From positions 620,001-684,000 of the forward strand of contig NZ_CP063196.1 in assembly GCF_003574835.2 (NCBI RefSeq): a stretch of 64,000 nucleotides of DNA, given 5' to 3'. The translations under genes and the position numbers were made by a program. The stretch is from Thermobifida halotolerans (lineage in GTDB: Bacteria > Actinomycetota > Actinomycetes > Streptosporangiales > Streptosporangiaceae). The notes under the pieces were generated by a model, which saw nothing but the letters and a program-made list of their open reading frames with translations, did not search any database and was not told where the DNA came from. Below are positions 18,777 through 28,132 of this stretch, one piece after another (position 1 is the stretch's first letter; each line of letters starts with the position of its first letter).

Positions 18777-19423
18777 CGGGGAAGAAAGCCGGTAGTGGAA
18801 AGCCGGGAAACCGTTCCCGTGTCCAGTTGGAGGTCCTCGTCGAGGAGCCGTCGGCACACTGCCTGCTGAACAAGGCCCTGGGAGGATGGATCGGAGCCGA
18901 TCACGTGCAGGTCGGGATCCGCAAGTTCCGAGGCAAGCCCGACCTGCTGGATCGGCTTCCGGTGCTCATGGCCGGATATGCCCGGCAGCGTCGGGAGGGG
19001 AAGGACGTCCGAGTCGTCGTCCTGGTGGACAAAGACGAAGACGACTGCCGGAAACTGAAGACGGAAATGGATGCGATCGCCCGGAGGGCGGGCATGGTGC
19101 CCGACGGCGTTTCCCGCTGTGTCGTCAACCGGATCGCCGTGCGGGAACTGGAGAATTGGTACTTCGGCGACTGGGAGGCGGTGTGCGCGGCCTTCCCCAA
19201 GGTGCGGTCGAAGGTTCCGGCCCCGTACTCCTCCACGCCCGACGCCACGGCGAAGAAGACTTCGGAGGTCTTCGAACGCGTTCTCCGGCAGAACGGGATC
19301 AGGAACTCCAGCAAACCGGACTGGGCCGAACGGATGGCTCCGAAGATGGTCCCCTCGCGTAACCGTTCCGTCAGCTTCCGGGTGTTCATCGAAGGCGTAC
19401 GTCGACTGGTGGAGCAATCATGA
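18773..19423 (+). CDS. DUF4276 (TOPRIM-like) effector partner of the ATPase
   Basis: This 216-aa protein begins with a Lys/Gly-rich tail, then [18 protein letters not shown] (E24/E25) and [10 protein letters not shown] (D86, D88 and neighbours). The next motif is [12 protein letters not shown] (E125, E127). The E...DxD...E order is that of TOPRIM-like nucleases in OLD, PARIS AriB and RloB/AbiLii partners. Assignment to DUF4276 is from these motifs. GTG 18773 overlaps the ATPase stop, and its own stop overlaps the aroB start (ATGA). Nuclease activity and an immune role are inference. A conserved unknown with a housekeeping role is the alternative. Confidence 0.8.
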   Translation: MTGKKAGSGKPGNRSRVQLEVLVEEPSAHCLLNKALGGWIGADHVQVGIRKFRGKPDLLDRLPVLMAGYARQRREGKDVRVVVLVDKDEDDCRKLKTEMDAIARRAGMVPDGVSRCVVNRIAVRELENWYFGDWEAVCAAFPKVRSKVPAPYSSTPDATAKKTSEVFERVLRQNGIRNSSKPDWAERMAPKMVPSRNRSVSFRVFIEGVRRLVEQS

Positions 19424-20526
19424 CGGTCACCCGCATCGGAGTCGGAGGCACCTCCGCGCCCTACGACGTGGTCGTGGGCAACGGCATCCTGGCGGAACTG
19501 CCCGGACTGGTCGGGCAGAAGGCCCGGCGGGTCGCGGTCGTCCACCCCGAGCCGCTCGGTTCCATCGCCCATCCGGTGTGCGAGGCGCTGCGCTCGGCCG
19601 GGTACGAGGTCCACCCGCTGGCCGTCCCCGACGGCGAGGCGGCCAAGGACGTGTCGGTGGCCGCGCGGCTGTGGGCGGACCTCGGCGGGGCCGCCTTCAC
19701 CCGCACCGACGTGGTCGTGGGCGTCGGCGGAGGCGCCACCACCGACCTGGCCGGGTTCGTCGCGGCGACCTGGCTGCGCGGGGTGCGTGTGGTCCTGGTG
19801 CCCACCACCCTGCTGGGCATGGTCGACGCCGCGGTCGGCGGCAAGACCGGCATCAACACCGCCGAGGGCAAGAACCTCGTCGGCGCGTTCCATCCGCCCG
19901 CCGGGGTGCTGTGCGACCTCGACACGCTGCCCTCCCTGCCGCGCGCGGACTACGTCGGCGGGCTCGCCGAGATCGTCAAGGCCGGGTTCATCGCCGACCC
20001 GGTCATCCTGGACCTGATCGAGGCCGACCCCGAGGCCGCCACCGGACCCGACGGCAAGCACACCCGCGAACTCGTGGAGCGCGCCATCGCGGTCAAGGCC
20101 GACGTGGTCTCCTCCGACCTGCGGGAGAGCGGCCGCCGCGAGATCCTCAACTACGGGCACACCCTCGGCCACGCCATCGAACGCGCCGAGAACTACACCT
20201 TCCGCCACGGCTACGCGGTCGCCGTCGGCATGGTCTTCGCCGCCGAACTGGCCCGCCTGGACGGCCGCATCGACGAGGCCGCCGTGCGGCGGCACCGCGA
20301 CATCCTGACCTCGGTCGGGCTGCCGGTGCGCTACGACGCCGCGGCCTGGCCCGCCCTGCGCGACACGATGCGGGTGGACAAGAAGGCCCGCGGCGCGACC
20401 CTGCGTTTCGTCGTCCTCGACGACATCGCCGCACCCGCCATCCTGGCCGGTCCCTCCGACACGCTGCTGGCCGAGGCCTACCGGGCGGTGAGTGGCGCCG
20501 CGCCGGACGTGCCCGACACCCACTAG
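19420..20526 (+). CDS. aroB: 3-dehydroquinate synthase
   Basis: It cyclises DAHP to 3-dehydroquinate, the second shikimate step, using NAD and a metal. The 368-aa protein shows PDGEAAKDV, the NAD-binding [38 protein letters not shown] and the GAFHPPAGV stretch. Metal ligands lie in GLAEIVKAG and [12 protein letters not shown]. The ATG overlaps the TOPRIM-like gene stop by 4 bases, so aroB translation now depends on the inserted cassette being read. Confidence 0.97.
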   Translation: MTVTRIGVGGTSAPYDVVVGNGILAELPGLVGQKARRVAVVHPEPLGSIAHPVCEALRSAGYEVHPLAVPDGEAAKDVSVAARLWADLGGAAFTRTDVVVGVGGGATTDLAGFVAATWLRGVRVVLVPTTLLGMVDAAVGGKTGINTAEGKNLVGAFHPPAGVLCDLDTLPSLPRADYVGGLAEIVKAGFIADPVILDLIEADPEAATGPDGKHTRELVERAIAVKADVVSSDLRESGRREILNYGHTLGHAIERAENYTFRHGYAVAVGMVFAAELARLDGRIDEAAVRRHRDILTSVGLPVRYDAAAWPALRDTMRVDKKARGATLRFVVLDDIAAPAILAGPSDTLLAEAYRAVSGAAPDVPDTH

Positions 20527-20688
20527 ACTCACACACAGGAGCGGTTCCGGCCGCTCGTCACGATCGCCCGGTTTCGGCCGGCGGAGACGAGCCGGACCAC
20601 CGAGCCCCTGTCACGCGCCGCACGCCCGCGGGGAGCGCGGCACACGAATCACCGGACTGTGCCCTACTGGCTGAGAGAGACGACCGAA

Positions 20689-21252
20689 GTGGCGACGACG
20701 AACGACCTCAAGAACGGCATGACCCTCAGGCTCGACGGTGGTGAGCTGTGGAACGTCGTTGAATTCCAGCACGTCAAGCCGGGCAAGGGCGGCGCTTTTG
20801 TGCGCACCAAGCTGAAGAACGTCACCTCCGGCAAGGTCGTGGACAAGACCTTCAACGCCGGCGTCAAGGTCGAGATCGCCAACGTCGACCGTCGCGAGAT
20901 GCAGTACCTCTACAACGACGGCGACTCCTACATCTTCATGGACACCCAGACCTACGACCAGATCTACGTCCCCCGCGAGGTCGTCGGCGACAACGCCAAC
21001 TACCTGCTGGAGAGCGCCATCGTGACCGTCGCGATCAACGAGGGCACCCCGCTCTACATCGACCTGCCCGCCGCGGTCGAGCTGACCGTCTCCCAGACCG
21101 ACCCCGGCCTGCAGGGCGACCGCTCCACCGGCGGCACCAAGCCCGCCACGCTGGAGACCGGCGCCGTCATCCAGGTGCCGCTGTTCGTGGCCACCGGCGA
21201 CAGGGTCAAGGTCGACACCCGTTCTGGCGAATACCTGGGCCGCGCCAACTGA
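20689..21252 (+). CDS. efp: Elongation factor P
   Basis: It relieves ribosome stalling at polyproline runs. At 187 aa the protein has the standard three beta-barrel domains. Loop I of domain I is KPGKGGAF with Lys33 at the tip. The C-terminal OB domain carries the EF-P signature near [20 protein letters not shown] 20689 gives the usual N-terminus ([10 protein letters not shown]). It overlaps nusB by one base. Confidence 0.97.
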   Translation: MATTNDLKNGMTLRLDGGELWNVVEFQHVKPGKGGAFVRTKLKNVTSGKVVDKTFNAGVKVEIANVDRREMQYLYNDGDSYIFMDTQTYDQIYVPREVVGDNANYLLESAIVTVAINEGTPLYIDLPAAVELTVSQTDPGLQGDRSTGGTKPATLETGAVIQVPLFVATGDRVKVDTRSGEYLGRAN

Positions 21253-21665
21253 TGCGCGGGTCACGGCACAAGGCCCGGCTGCGCGCGGTCGAGGTCCTCT
21301 ACGAGGCCGAGGTCCGCGGTGTCCCCGTCTCCGAGGTGGTCCGACGCCGTCGCGCGCAGAGCGAACCGCCGATCAACGAGTTCACCGAGCGGCTCGCCGG
21401 CGAGGTGGAGGAGCACCGCGGGCGGATCGACGAACTGCTGGGGGCCTACGCCATCGGCTGGACACTGGAGCGCATGCCGGTGGTCGACCGCAACATCCTG
21501 CGGGTCGGGGCCTACGAACTGCTGTGGGCCGAGGACATCCCCGACGGGGTGGCGATCGCGGAAGCGGTGGCGATGGCCAAGGAGCTGTCCACCGAAGAGT
21601 CGCCGGTCTTCGTCAACGGCCTGCTCTCCCGGCTGATGGAGAACAAGGCCTCGCTGTCGCTGTAG
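21252..21665 (+). CDS. nusB: Transcription antitermination factor NusB
   Basis: It binds boxA RNA with S10 (NusE) in rRNA antitermination. The 137-aa all-helical protein shows RHKARLRAVEVLYEAE at the N-terminus and MPVVDRNILRVGAYELLW. It continues with IPDGVAIAEAVAMAKELS and FVNGLLSRL. TGATG overlap with efp gives coupled translation. The efp-nusB pair closing an aro operon is usual in actinobacteria. Confidence 0.96.
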   Translation: MRGSRHKARLRAVEVLYEAEVRGVPVSEVVRRRRAQSEPPINEFTERLAGEVEEHRGRIDELLGAYAIGWTLERMPVVDRNILRVGAYELLWAEDIPDGVAIAEAVAMAKELSTEESPVFVNGLLSRLMENKASLSL

Positions 21666-21704
21666 CGTCGCCCCGACGCGCGGGGCGGGGAAAGGACTCG
21701 AATC

Positions 21705-22463
21705 GTGGACTCCTCCACCGTCGGCTCCCGGCGTGCCGCCAGTGCCGCGCGCACCGCAGTGGTCTGGGAGGCACTGACCGCCGAACTGGCGCGTGCGGCC
21801 GAGGAGTTCGACGGCCCTCTGGAGATCGTCGACGCGGGCGGCGGCACCGGTGGCGCCGCTGTTCCTCTCGCCGGTCTCGGCCACCACGTGACGGTTGTCG
21901 ACCCCAACCCCGACTCCCTGGCGGCGCTGGAGCGCCGCGCGGCCGAGGCCGGGGTGCGGGTGCGCGCGGTCCAGGGCGACACCCGGGACCTGCGCGACCT
22001 GCTGCCCGAGTCCCACGCCCACCTGGTTCTCGTCCACAACGTCCTGGAGTACGTGGACGACCCGCTGGTCGCGCTGCGTGACGTCGTCTCCGCCACCCGC
22101 CCCGGGGGAGTGGTCAGCGTCATGGCGGCCAACGCCGTGGCGGCGGTGCTGCACCGGTCACTGGCCGGGCACCTCGCCGACGCGTTGGCGCTGCTGGAGT
22201 CGCCCGAGGGCCGGTGGGGGCCGAACGATCCGATGCCGCGCCGCTTCACCGTCGCACGGCTCACCGCCCTGGCCCGGGAGGCGGGACTCGCCCGGACCGA
22301 GCTGCGCGGGGTGCGGGTGCTGGGCGACCTGCTGCCCGGCCGGGTGTTCGAGGACCCGCAGACCCCCGACGTCCTGGTGGCCCTGGAGAAGGCGGCGTCG
22401 GCGCACACGGAACTGTCGGGCGTCGCCACCCAACTGCACCTGCTGGCGCGGCGCCCCTCCTGA
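21705..22463 (+). CDS. Class I SAM-dependent methyltransferase
   Basis: The 252-aa Rossmann methyltransferase has motif I VDAGGGTGGAAVPLA, the acidic ribose-binding VVDPNPDSLAAL, and QGDTRDL. Motif IV/V region is LVHNVLEYVDDPLVALRDV. It resembles CmoM/SmtA-type enzymes, but the substrate cannot be assigned. GTG 21705 lies 39 bases after nusB, so it is probably in the same transcript. Confidence 0.85.
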   Translation: MDSSTVGSRRAASAARTAVVWEALTAELARAAEEFDGPLEIVDAGGGTGGAAVPLAGLGHHVTVVDPNPDSLAALERRAAEAGVRVRAVQGDTRDLRDLLPESHAHLVLVHNVLEYVDDPLVALRDVVSATRPGGVVSVMAANAVAAVLHRSLAGHLADALALLESPEGRWGPNDPMPRRFTVARLTALAREAGLARTELRGVRVLGDLLPGRVFEDPQTPDVLVALEKAASAHTELSGVATQLHLLARRPS

Positions 22464-22548
22464 CCCCGCCCCGCGCGGCGCTGTCGGCGGCTCCTGGTAG
22501 AACAGCACCCGGAGGGCGCGGTGCGCCAGGGGGATCGGGGGTGGACCG

Positions 22549-23823
22549 GTGAGTCGGCGGCAACTCGAACGCGGCGAGCCCATGCGCGGTGTGATGACCG
22601 AGCACGGCATCGCCCCCCTGACCGGGCAGCCCGTCGACGACGCCGACTGCACCGTGCTGCACATCGACATGGACGCCTTCTTCACCAGCGTCGAGGAGCT
22701 GCGCCGCCCCGAGGTGCGGGGGCGTCCGGTGATCGTGGGCGGCACCGGGGCGCGCGGTGTGGTCGCCGCGGCCAACTATCCGGCCCGGCGCCACGGCGTG
22801 CACTCGGCGATGCCCATGGCGCGGGCGTTGCGGCTGTGCCCCGGCGCGGTCGTCTTCCCGCCCGACGGCGAGACCTACCGGCGGGTCTCCGCCCGGGTCA
22901 TGGACATCCTGCGGTCGATCACGCCCCAGGTGGAGCGGCTCTCGGTCGACGAGGCGTTCCTGGACGTGGCGGGGGCGCACCGTCGGCTGGGCGGCGGTCC
23001 GGAACACATCGCCCGGCTCGTCCGCGCGAGAGTCCGCGCCGAGGAGGGGCTCACCTGCTCGGTCGGGGTGGCGGCCACCAAGTTCGTCGCCAAACTCGCC
23101 TCCACCCGCTGCAAACCCGACGGCCTGCTGCTGGTCCCCACCGCGCACGTCACCGCGTTCCTGCACCCGCTGCCGGTCGGCGCGCTGTGGGGGGTGGGCG
23201 ACCGCACCGAGCAGGCCCTCAGACGCATGGGACTGCGCACCGTCGGCGACGTCGCGCACACCCCGCCCGACACGCTCCGCCACGAACTGGGCCAGGCGCT
23301 GGGCGGCCAGCTCGCCGAACTGGCGTGGGGACGTGATCCGCGTCCCGTCACCGCCGAGACCACCGACAAGAGCGTCAGCACGGAGGAGACCTTCGACACC
23401 GACATCCGCGATCCCGAGGCGATCCGCCGGGAGCTGCTGCGGCTGGCCGAGAAGGTCGCGCGCCGGCTGCGCGCGGGCGGACACGCCGGACGTACGGTGG
23501 GGGTCAAGCTGCGCCGCTCCGACTTCGGCACCGTCACCCGGTCCCGCACCCTGTCCGAGCCCACCGACGTGGCCCGGGAGATCTTCGCGGTGGCCAGGGA
23601 GCTCTACGCGGCGTCCGGACTACCGGGAACCCCGCTGCGTCTGGTGGGTATCAGAATGGAGGGACTGGTCCCCGCGGACCAGGTCCACCACCAGTTGGCG
23701 CTGGACGAGCACGAACAGGAGTGGCGGACGGTCGAGAGACTCCAGGACGAGGTGGTCCGGCGCTTCGGCAGCGGAGCACTCGGACCGGCGTCGTTGGCCT
23801 TCCGTGACGAAGATGACGTATGA
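22549..23823 (+). CDS. dinB: DNA polymerase IV (Y family)
   Basis: This is an error-prone translesion polymerase. The 424-aa protein has the palm motifs HIDMDAFFTSVEELRRPE and RLSVDEAFLDVAG carrying the catalytic acids. It also shows ANYPARRHGV, GVAATKFVAKLAS, the helix-hairpin-helix thumb LWGVGDRTEQALRRMG, and a little-finger domain from about residue 265. It lacks an obvious C-terminal beta-clamp QLxLF motif; the nearest is HHQLALDEHEQ. GTG 22549. A 32-aa N-terminal extension precedes the conserved core. Confidence 0.95.
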   Translation: MSRRQLERGEPMRGVMTEHGIAPLTGQPVDDADCTVLHIDMDAFFTSVEELRRPEVRGRPVIVGGTGARGVVAAANYPARRHGVHSAMPMARALRLCPGAVVFPPDGETYRRVSARVMDILRSITPQVERLSVDEAFLDVAGAHRRLGGGPEHIARLVRARVRAEEGLTCSVGVAATKFVAKLASTRCKPDGLLLVPTAHVTAFLHPLPVGALWGVGDRTEQALRRMGLRTVGDVAHTPPDTLRHELGQALGGQLAELAWGRDPRPVTAETTDKSVSTEETFDTDIRDPEAIRRELLRLAEKVARRLRAGGHAGRTVGVKLRRSDFGTVTRSRTLSEPTDVAREIFAVARELYAASGLPGTPLRLVGIRMEGLVPADQVHHQLALDEHEQEWRTVERLQDEVVRRFGSGALGPASLAFRDEDDV

Positions 23824-23994
23824 TTCGGCATCTTTCCCGTTCCGTGTGCGTTGCACGGGATGAGGACGGCCGAGACAGACCGTGCCAGGGACACGATTCC
23901 CCGGAACGAGGGGAGAGAGGGGCGGGCCGGTGAGAGCCAGCCAGGTCGAGGGTAGTGTGGTCGACGGGAGGGACCCGTGCGCCCATCTTTTCTT

Positions 23995-24022
23995 TTCACA
24001 GGGCGCTAAGTCCCCGTATTCT
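23995..24022 (+). promoter_or_regulatory. Promoter of the DUF3040 gene
   Basis: TTCACA (23995-24000) and TATTCT (24017-24022) are 16 bases apart, close to the vegetative sigma consensus. They lie in an AT-richer patch of the 272-base gap after dinB, about 70 bases upstream of the GTG start. Confidence 0.6.
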
Positions 24023-24095
24023 GGGCATATCACTGGCCATCAGATTGTTGTTCAGCACCCGTTGCCCCACCCGGGGACTGCTTTTGGGAGGCGCC

Positions 24096-24476
24096 GTGCC
24101 GCTCTCTGAACACGAGCAGCGCATGCTCGAACAGATCGAGCGGGCGCTGTATGCGGAGGACCCGAAGTTCGCCAACACCGTCCGGCAGACGAACCCGCAG
24201 GTCCACTACAAGCGCCGGCTCGTCAAGGCGTCGATCGGTTTCGTGGTCGGCATCGGCCTTCTCCTGGGAGGCATGGTCTTCCAGACGGTGCTGGTCAGCG
24301 TCGTCGGTTTCATCATCATGCTGGTGTGTGCGCTGTGGGGGTTGTCCGGGTGGCGGCGCGCCGCCGGTGGCGGCTCCGTCAAGGCCGACAAGGGGTCGAA
24401 GCAGCGTAGGCAGCGCCCCGGAGTGATGGACCGGTTCGAGGAGCGCTGGCGTCGCCGTCAGGAAGGCGATCAGTAG
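24096..24476 (+). CDS. DUF3040 membrane protein
   Basis: The 126-aa protein begins with the diagnostic DUF3040 motif PLSEHEQRMLEQIERALYAEDPKFA. Two adjacent transmembrane helices follow (about residues 45-85), then a basic tail (KQRRQRPG...RRRQEGDQ). It is common in actinobacteria near the dcw cluster; function unknown. GGGAGG supports GTG 24096. Confidence 0.85.
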   Translation: MPLSEHEQRMLEQIERALYAEDPKFANTVRQTNPQVHYKRRLVKASIGFVVGIGLLLGGMVFQTVLVSVVGFIIMLVCALWGLSGWRRAAGGGSVKADKGSKQRRQRPGVMDRFEERWRRRQEGDQ

Positions 24477-24531
24477 CCGCGATTCGATCCGACGTCGGGT
24501 GGACTTGCTGATTCCCTCGTCACGCGTGCGG

Positions 24532-24571
24532 GCCACGGTAGCGACCGTGGCCCGCACGCGTTCTCGGGGTC
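24532..24571. terminator. Bidirectional hairpin between convergent genes
   Basis: A perfect 18-bp stem (24532-24549 with 24554-24571) with an AGCG tetraloop lies between DUF3040 (+) and the transglutaminase gene (-). It has no long T tract, but stability alone fits a bidirectional actinomycete terminator. Confidence 0.85.
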
Positions 24572-24581
24572 CGCGCGGCTG

Positions 24582-26903
24582 TCAGGGCCGCCTGACGCGG
24601 CGCGGCTCCGCCGTCCGCGCGGCCCACCACAGTGACCGGGGCAGCAGCAGCGCCAGCACACGGGACAGCGGCGGGGACGCCGCGGTCAGGGCCCGCCGCA
24701 CGGTGCGGCTGTCACCGGCCAGGTGGGGGACGGTGAACGGTCCGGGGGCGTAGTGGACGGCCTCCACGGCCGCCACGACGCGGTGCAGTGCCGCACGCGC
24801 GTCCGCGTCCAGTCGGCCGTCCTCGACCAGGGCGCGTTCCACGGCGCGCGGACTGTGCGCCGGGTTCCACGGCCGCCCCAGGTCCAGCAGGTCGTCACGG
24901 AGCTCCAGCCACGCGGAGCGGGCCAGGGAGGCCGCGTCGCGGGCCCGCCGCCACCGCAGTCCGCGCACCAGGTGCCGCAGCAGCGCGGGCACGGCCGACA
25001 GGACGGTGAGCGCCGAGACCGCCGCGACCGCTCCCGGGACGCCGTCCCCGGCGGGGCCGTCGGCAGTGGGGCGCTCCTCGGGAGCCGGGTTCTGCTCGGC
25101 GGCGGCCCCCTCGTCGGGAGGCGCCGACTCCGGAGCGGCGGACTCCACGGACTCCTCGGCGCCGTCCGCGTCCGCGGCGGTCGGCTCCGCGGGACCGGGC
25201 GTGGCGTAGTCGGGGACCGCGGCGGTCGGCTGCCCCTCCCCGGGGGTCGGCTCGAAACGCAGCCAGCCGTACCCCTCGAAGTACAGCTCCGGCCAGGCGT
25301 GGGCGTCGCTCTCCCGCACCACCCAGCGGTCGGAGCCGACGTGCTCGCCGGGGGTGTAGCCCACCGCGACCCGTGCGGGGATGCCGAGGTGCCGGGCCGT
25401 GGCCGCCATGGCCGAGGCGAAGTGCTGGCAGTAACCGGTCCGGCTCTGCAGCAGGAAGTGGGCGAGCGGGTCGGTGCCCCCGGGCACCCGCGGCGGGTTC
25501 AGGTCGTAGTCGAAGCCGCCGCCGGTGAACCAGTCCTGGAGGGCGACCGCCCGGTCGAAGGAGGTGTCGGCGTCGGCGACGACCTGCTCGACCAGCCGTG
25601 TCACCTCCTCGGAGAGGGAGGGCGGGGCCAGGTAGCGCCGGTCGATCCCGGGGGCCGAGGGGGCGGCCGCACGCAGGTCCTCCTCCCGGGGCTCGGGGAA
25701 GCCGCTGGTCACCCGGTAGGTGAGCCCGGCCGCCTCCCCGTGGGGGGAGAACACCATGAGCGTGTCGGGGTCCACGTACCACTCCCCGGCCACCCGCACC
25801 GTGCTGCTGGGATAGGGCAGCGGGAGGAAGTCCATCCCCCGCGCGTCGGCGGACACGGTGACGTCCGTGGTCACCGTGCCCGGGGCGGCCTCGCCGGCGA
25901 AGCCCGGCACCCGGGGGAGCGGGCCCTCGACCCGGTCGCCCGCGTCCGCCCGCACCGGCGACATCGTCCAGTTCTCGCCGTCGAAGGCGTCGAGCACGTG
26001 CGTCCGCAGGTACTCGGGGCTGCGGTCGGCGGTGCGGTACTCCAGAACCCGGCGGTCGCCCCCCGAGGTCAGAGTGCCGCGCAGACTGGTCAGCGGGTCC
26101 ACCGTGGTCACGGTCTGCCCGTCCCCGCGCAACTGTCCGACCAGGGAGAACACCGAGTCGCTGGTCATCGTGGGGACGAGCGCGGGCACCAGCAGGGCCA
26201 GCACCACGGACGTTCCGGCGATCCCGACCGCGCCGAGTCCCCGCAGCGCCGACGCGGCGGCCGTCCACCGGCGCCCGCCGCGGCGGTCCCGCGGCGGGAC
26301 CCGCACCCCCCAGGACGCCGTCCGGGCCGCGGAGTCCACGGCGAGCAGCAGCAGGAATCCCGCGGCGGCCACGGCGAATGCGCCCCCTCCCACCCCCCGG
26401 GGGTGCACCGTCAGCGGAACGGCGACCAGGGACAGCAGGGCGGCTCCGGCCAGCCCCGGCACGCGCAGCGTGACCGCCATCAGGTGCGCGGAGACCAGGA
26501 GCACACCCAGCAGCAGCGTCACCAGCAGGACGATTCCGTCGGTGGCGGGGACCGGTATGACGTTGGTCCGGATGTCGGACACGCCCGCGAAGAGCAGGTC
26601 GACCAGTCGCGCCACCGCCGCCGGAGTGGGAACGGTCCGCAGCAGCGCGGCGTCGGGTGCGTAGCGGCCGGTCACCGCCATCACCAGCGCGACCAGTTGC
26701 AGGACGGACGTCACCGTCGCGGGGACACGCGTCCACTGCGCCGCCGCGCCCACGGCGGCGATGGCGGCGACCGCCGTGACCGGTCCCGTCCACCATTCGG
26801 CGTCACCGAACACCGGGCCGAGCAGGGGCAGCGCGCACAGCGCGTGGACCGCGGTGGCCAGCGAGAGCAGGGTGCGGGCGAGCGCGTCCGTCGAGGATCT
26901 CAC
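24582..26903 (-). CDS. TgpA-like transmembrane transglutaminase
   Basis: The 773-aa protein has an N-terminal domain of about six membrane helices (DUF3488, residues 1-210) and an extracytoplasmic transglutaminase-like domain. Catalytic motifs are SRTGYCQHFASAMAATAR (Cys), VRESDAHAWPELYFEGYG (His) and WLRFEPTPGEG (Asp position). After a Pro/Glu-rich linker there is one more helix and a DUF4129-like C-terminal tail. The GTG at 26903 overlaps the DUF58 stop, which fixes the start; the longer upstream frame is rejected. Role in envelope processing is inferred from family and operon. Confidence 0.9.
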   Translation of the reverse strand: MRSSTDALARTLLSLATAVHALCALPLLGPVFGDAEWWTGPVTAVAAIAAVGAAAQWTRVPATVTSVLQLVALVMAVTGRYAPDAALLRTVPTPAAVARLVDLLFAGVSDIRTNVIPVPATDGIVLLVTLLLGVLLVSAHLMAVTLRVPGLAGAALLSLVAVPLTVHPRGVGGGAFAVAAAGFLLLLAVDSAARTASWGVRVPPRDRRGGRRWTAAASALRGLGAVGIAGTSVVLALLVPALVPTMTSDSVFSLVGQLRGDGQTVTTVDPLTSLRGTLTSGGDRRVLEYRTADRSPEYLRTHVLDAFDGENWTMSPVRADAGDRVEGPLPRVPGFAGEAAPGTVTTDVTVSADARGMDFLPLPYPSSTVRVAGEWYVDPDTLMVFSPHGEAAGLTYRVTSGFPEPREEDLRAAAPSAPGIDRRYLAPPSLSEEVTRLVEQVVADADTSFDRAVALQDWFTGGGFDYDLNPPRVPGGTDPLAHFLLQSRTGYCQHFASAMAATARHLGIPARVAVGYTPGEHVGSDRWVVRESDAHAWPELYFEGYGWLRFEPTPGEGQPTAAVPDYATPGPAEPTAADADGAEESVESAAPESAPPDEGAAAEQNPAPEERPTADGPAGDGVPGAVAAVSALTVLSAVPALLRHLVRGLRWRRARDAASLARSAWLELRDDLLDLGRPWNPAHSPRAVERALVEDGRLDADARAALHRVVAAVEAVHYAPGPFTVPHLAGDSRTVRRALTAASPPLSRVLALLLPRSLWWAARTAEPRRVRRP

Positions 26904-28108
26904 CGTGCCGCCCCCGATCCGCCCCACAGTTCGGGTAGCTGACCGGTGTGCTCGGGGCACAGCACCCGCCATCCGGCCTCGGTCAGCTCCCGCGCCGCCC
27001 GGACACGCGCCTCCTCCGGCCACGCGGCCCGCGGGACCAGGACCGCGACCCGCCCGTCCGACCGGCCGGGGCGGCACGCGGCCAGGGCGGCCACCTCGTC
27101 GGCGGCGAGCGCCCCCACCACCGCCACGGCCATCCCCCGGCCGCTCACCGAGGCCCCCGCCAGTCGGGTGATGCCCGCTCGGAGAGAGGGCGCCTCGGAG
27201 GAGGCGGCCAGGGCCAGCGCGTCCAGGACCGCGTCGCGGCGGCGGGTCCCGTCCAGTACGACGCCGTCCCCCAGCAGACGCAGCCGATGCCCCCGGTCGG
27301 CCAGGTGGACGGCGATCGACGCGGCCACCGTGACCGCGCCCTCCAGGGACGACGCTGTCCGAGCGCCGGTGTGCGCCGTCGAACGCAGGTCCACCAGGAC
27401 GACGCTGGCGTCCAGCCGCCGCTGCTCCTCGCCGCGCACCATGAGGCGGCCGCGCCGAGCGGTGGAGCGCCAGTGCACCCGGCGCAGGTCGTCGCCGCTC
27501 CGGTAGGGGCGCGGTGTCGTGTCGTCGTCGGTTCCGGCCGGAGCGCGGACGGGACGCGGACCGCCCGTCGCCGCGCCGGTCCGCGCGGCGGCGGGCAGTT
27601 CCATGACCGGGGGGAGCACCAGCAGCGACGCCTCGGTTCCGATCGGGCGTTCCAGCCGCGCGCAGCCCAGCGGGTCGACGAAGCCCACCACGAGCGGGCC
27701 GATCGGGTAGCGGCCGCGCGCGTGCGAGCGCAGCCGGTAGGAGAACGTCCGCCGCTCACCGGGCCGCAGCACGCCGAGGTTGAACCGGGGCGGGACGCCG
27801 AGCGCGAACGGCAGCCGGTCCTCGGCCAGGAGCGGTCCGACCGGCAGCGACCACGACGGGTTGGTCAGGGTGAGCGCCACCCGGCAGTCGGTCCCCGCGG
27901 GGACGCGCCGCGCGGACAGTTCGCGCGTGTGGTCCACCTTCCGGGGCGTCAACAGCAGCAGCAGGACGCCGACCGGCGGGACCGCGGCCACGAGGACCGC
28001 GATCCGCAGCAGGTCGCGTTCCCCGAGCGCCAGCGCGCCGACGGTGATCACCGCTCCCACACCCAAAAAGATCCGTCCGCGCGGGGTGAGGGACCGCAGC
28101 ACGTTCAT
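26900..28108 (-). CDS. DUF58 (vWA-like) membrane protein
   Basis: The 402-aa protein has two N-terminal membrane helices (residues 12-53), a beta-rich region, and the DUF58 core RPYRSGDDLRRVHWRSTARRGRLMVRGEEQ. A vWA-like alpha/beta domain follows, starting VVLVDLRSTAHT. It is the usual middle member of moxR-DUF58-tgpA operons, and MoxR ATPases are thought to act on such vWA partners as chaperones. It overlaps tgpA by 4 bases. Confidence 0.9.
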   Translation of the reverse strand: MNVLRSLTPRGRIFLGVGAVITVGALALGERDLLRIAVLVAAVPPVGVLLLLLTPRKVDHTRELSARRVPAGTDCRVALTLTNPSWSLPVGPLLAEDRLPFALGVPPRFNLGVLRPGERRTFSYRLRSHARGRYPIGPLVVGFVDPLGCARLERPIGTEASLLVLPPVMELPAAARTGAATGGPRPVRAPAGTDDDTTPRPYRSGDDLRRVHWRSTARRGRLMVRGEEQRRLDASVVLVDLRSTAHTGARTASSLEGAVTVAASIAVHLADRGHRLRLLGDGVVLDGTRRRDAVLDALALAASSEAPSLRAGITRLAGASVSGRGMAVAVVGALAADEVAALAACRPGRSDGRVAVLVPRAAWPEEARVRAARELTEAGWRVLCPEHTGQLPELWGGSGAAR

Positions 28109-28132
28109 CTTCGCGCCTTCTCGCTTCGGTCG

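Noticed and set aside
17550-19423. Calling the pair PARIS (AriA-AriB) or OLD outright
   Set aside because: The second protein matches a DUF4276-like pattern, not DUF4435, and no fused nuclease is present; only architectural resemblance is supported.
26904-27077. Upstream extension of the transglutaminase protein
   Set aside because: The extension lies inside the DUF58 gene in another frame, and the GTGA overlap at 26900-26903 gives a natural coupled start.
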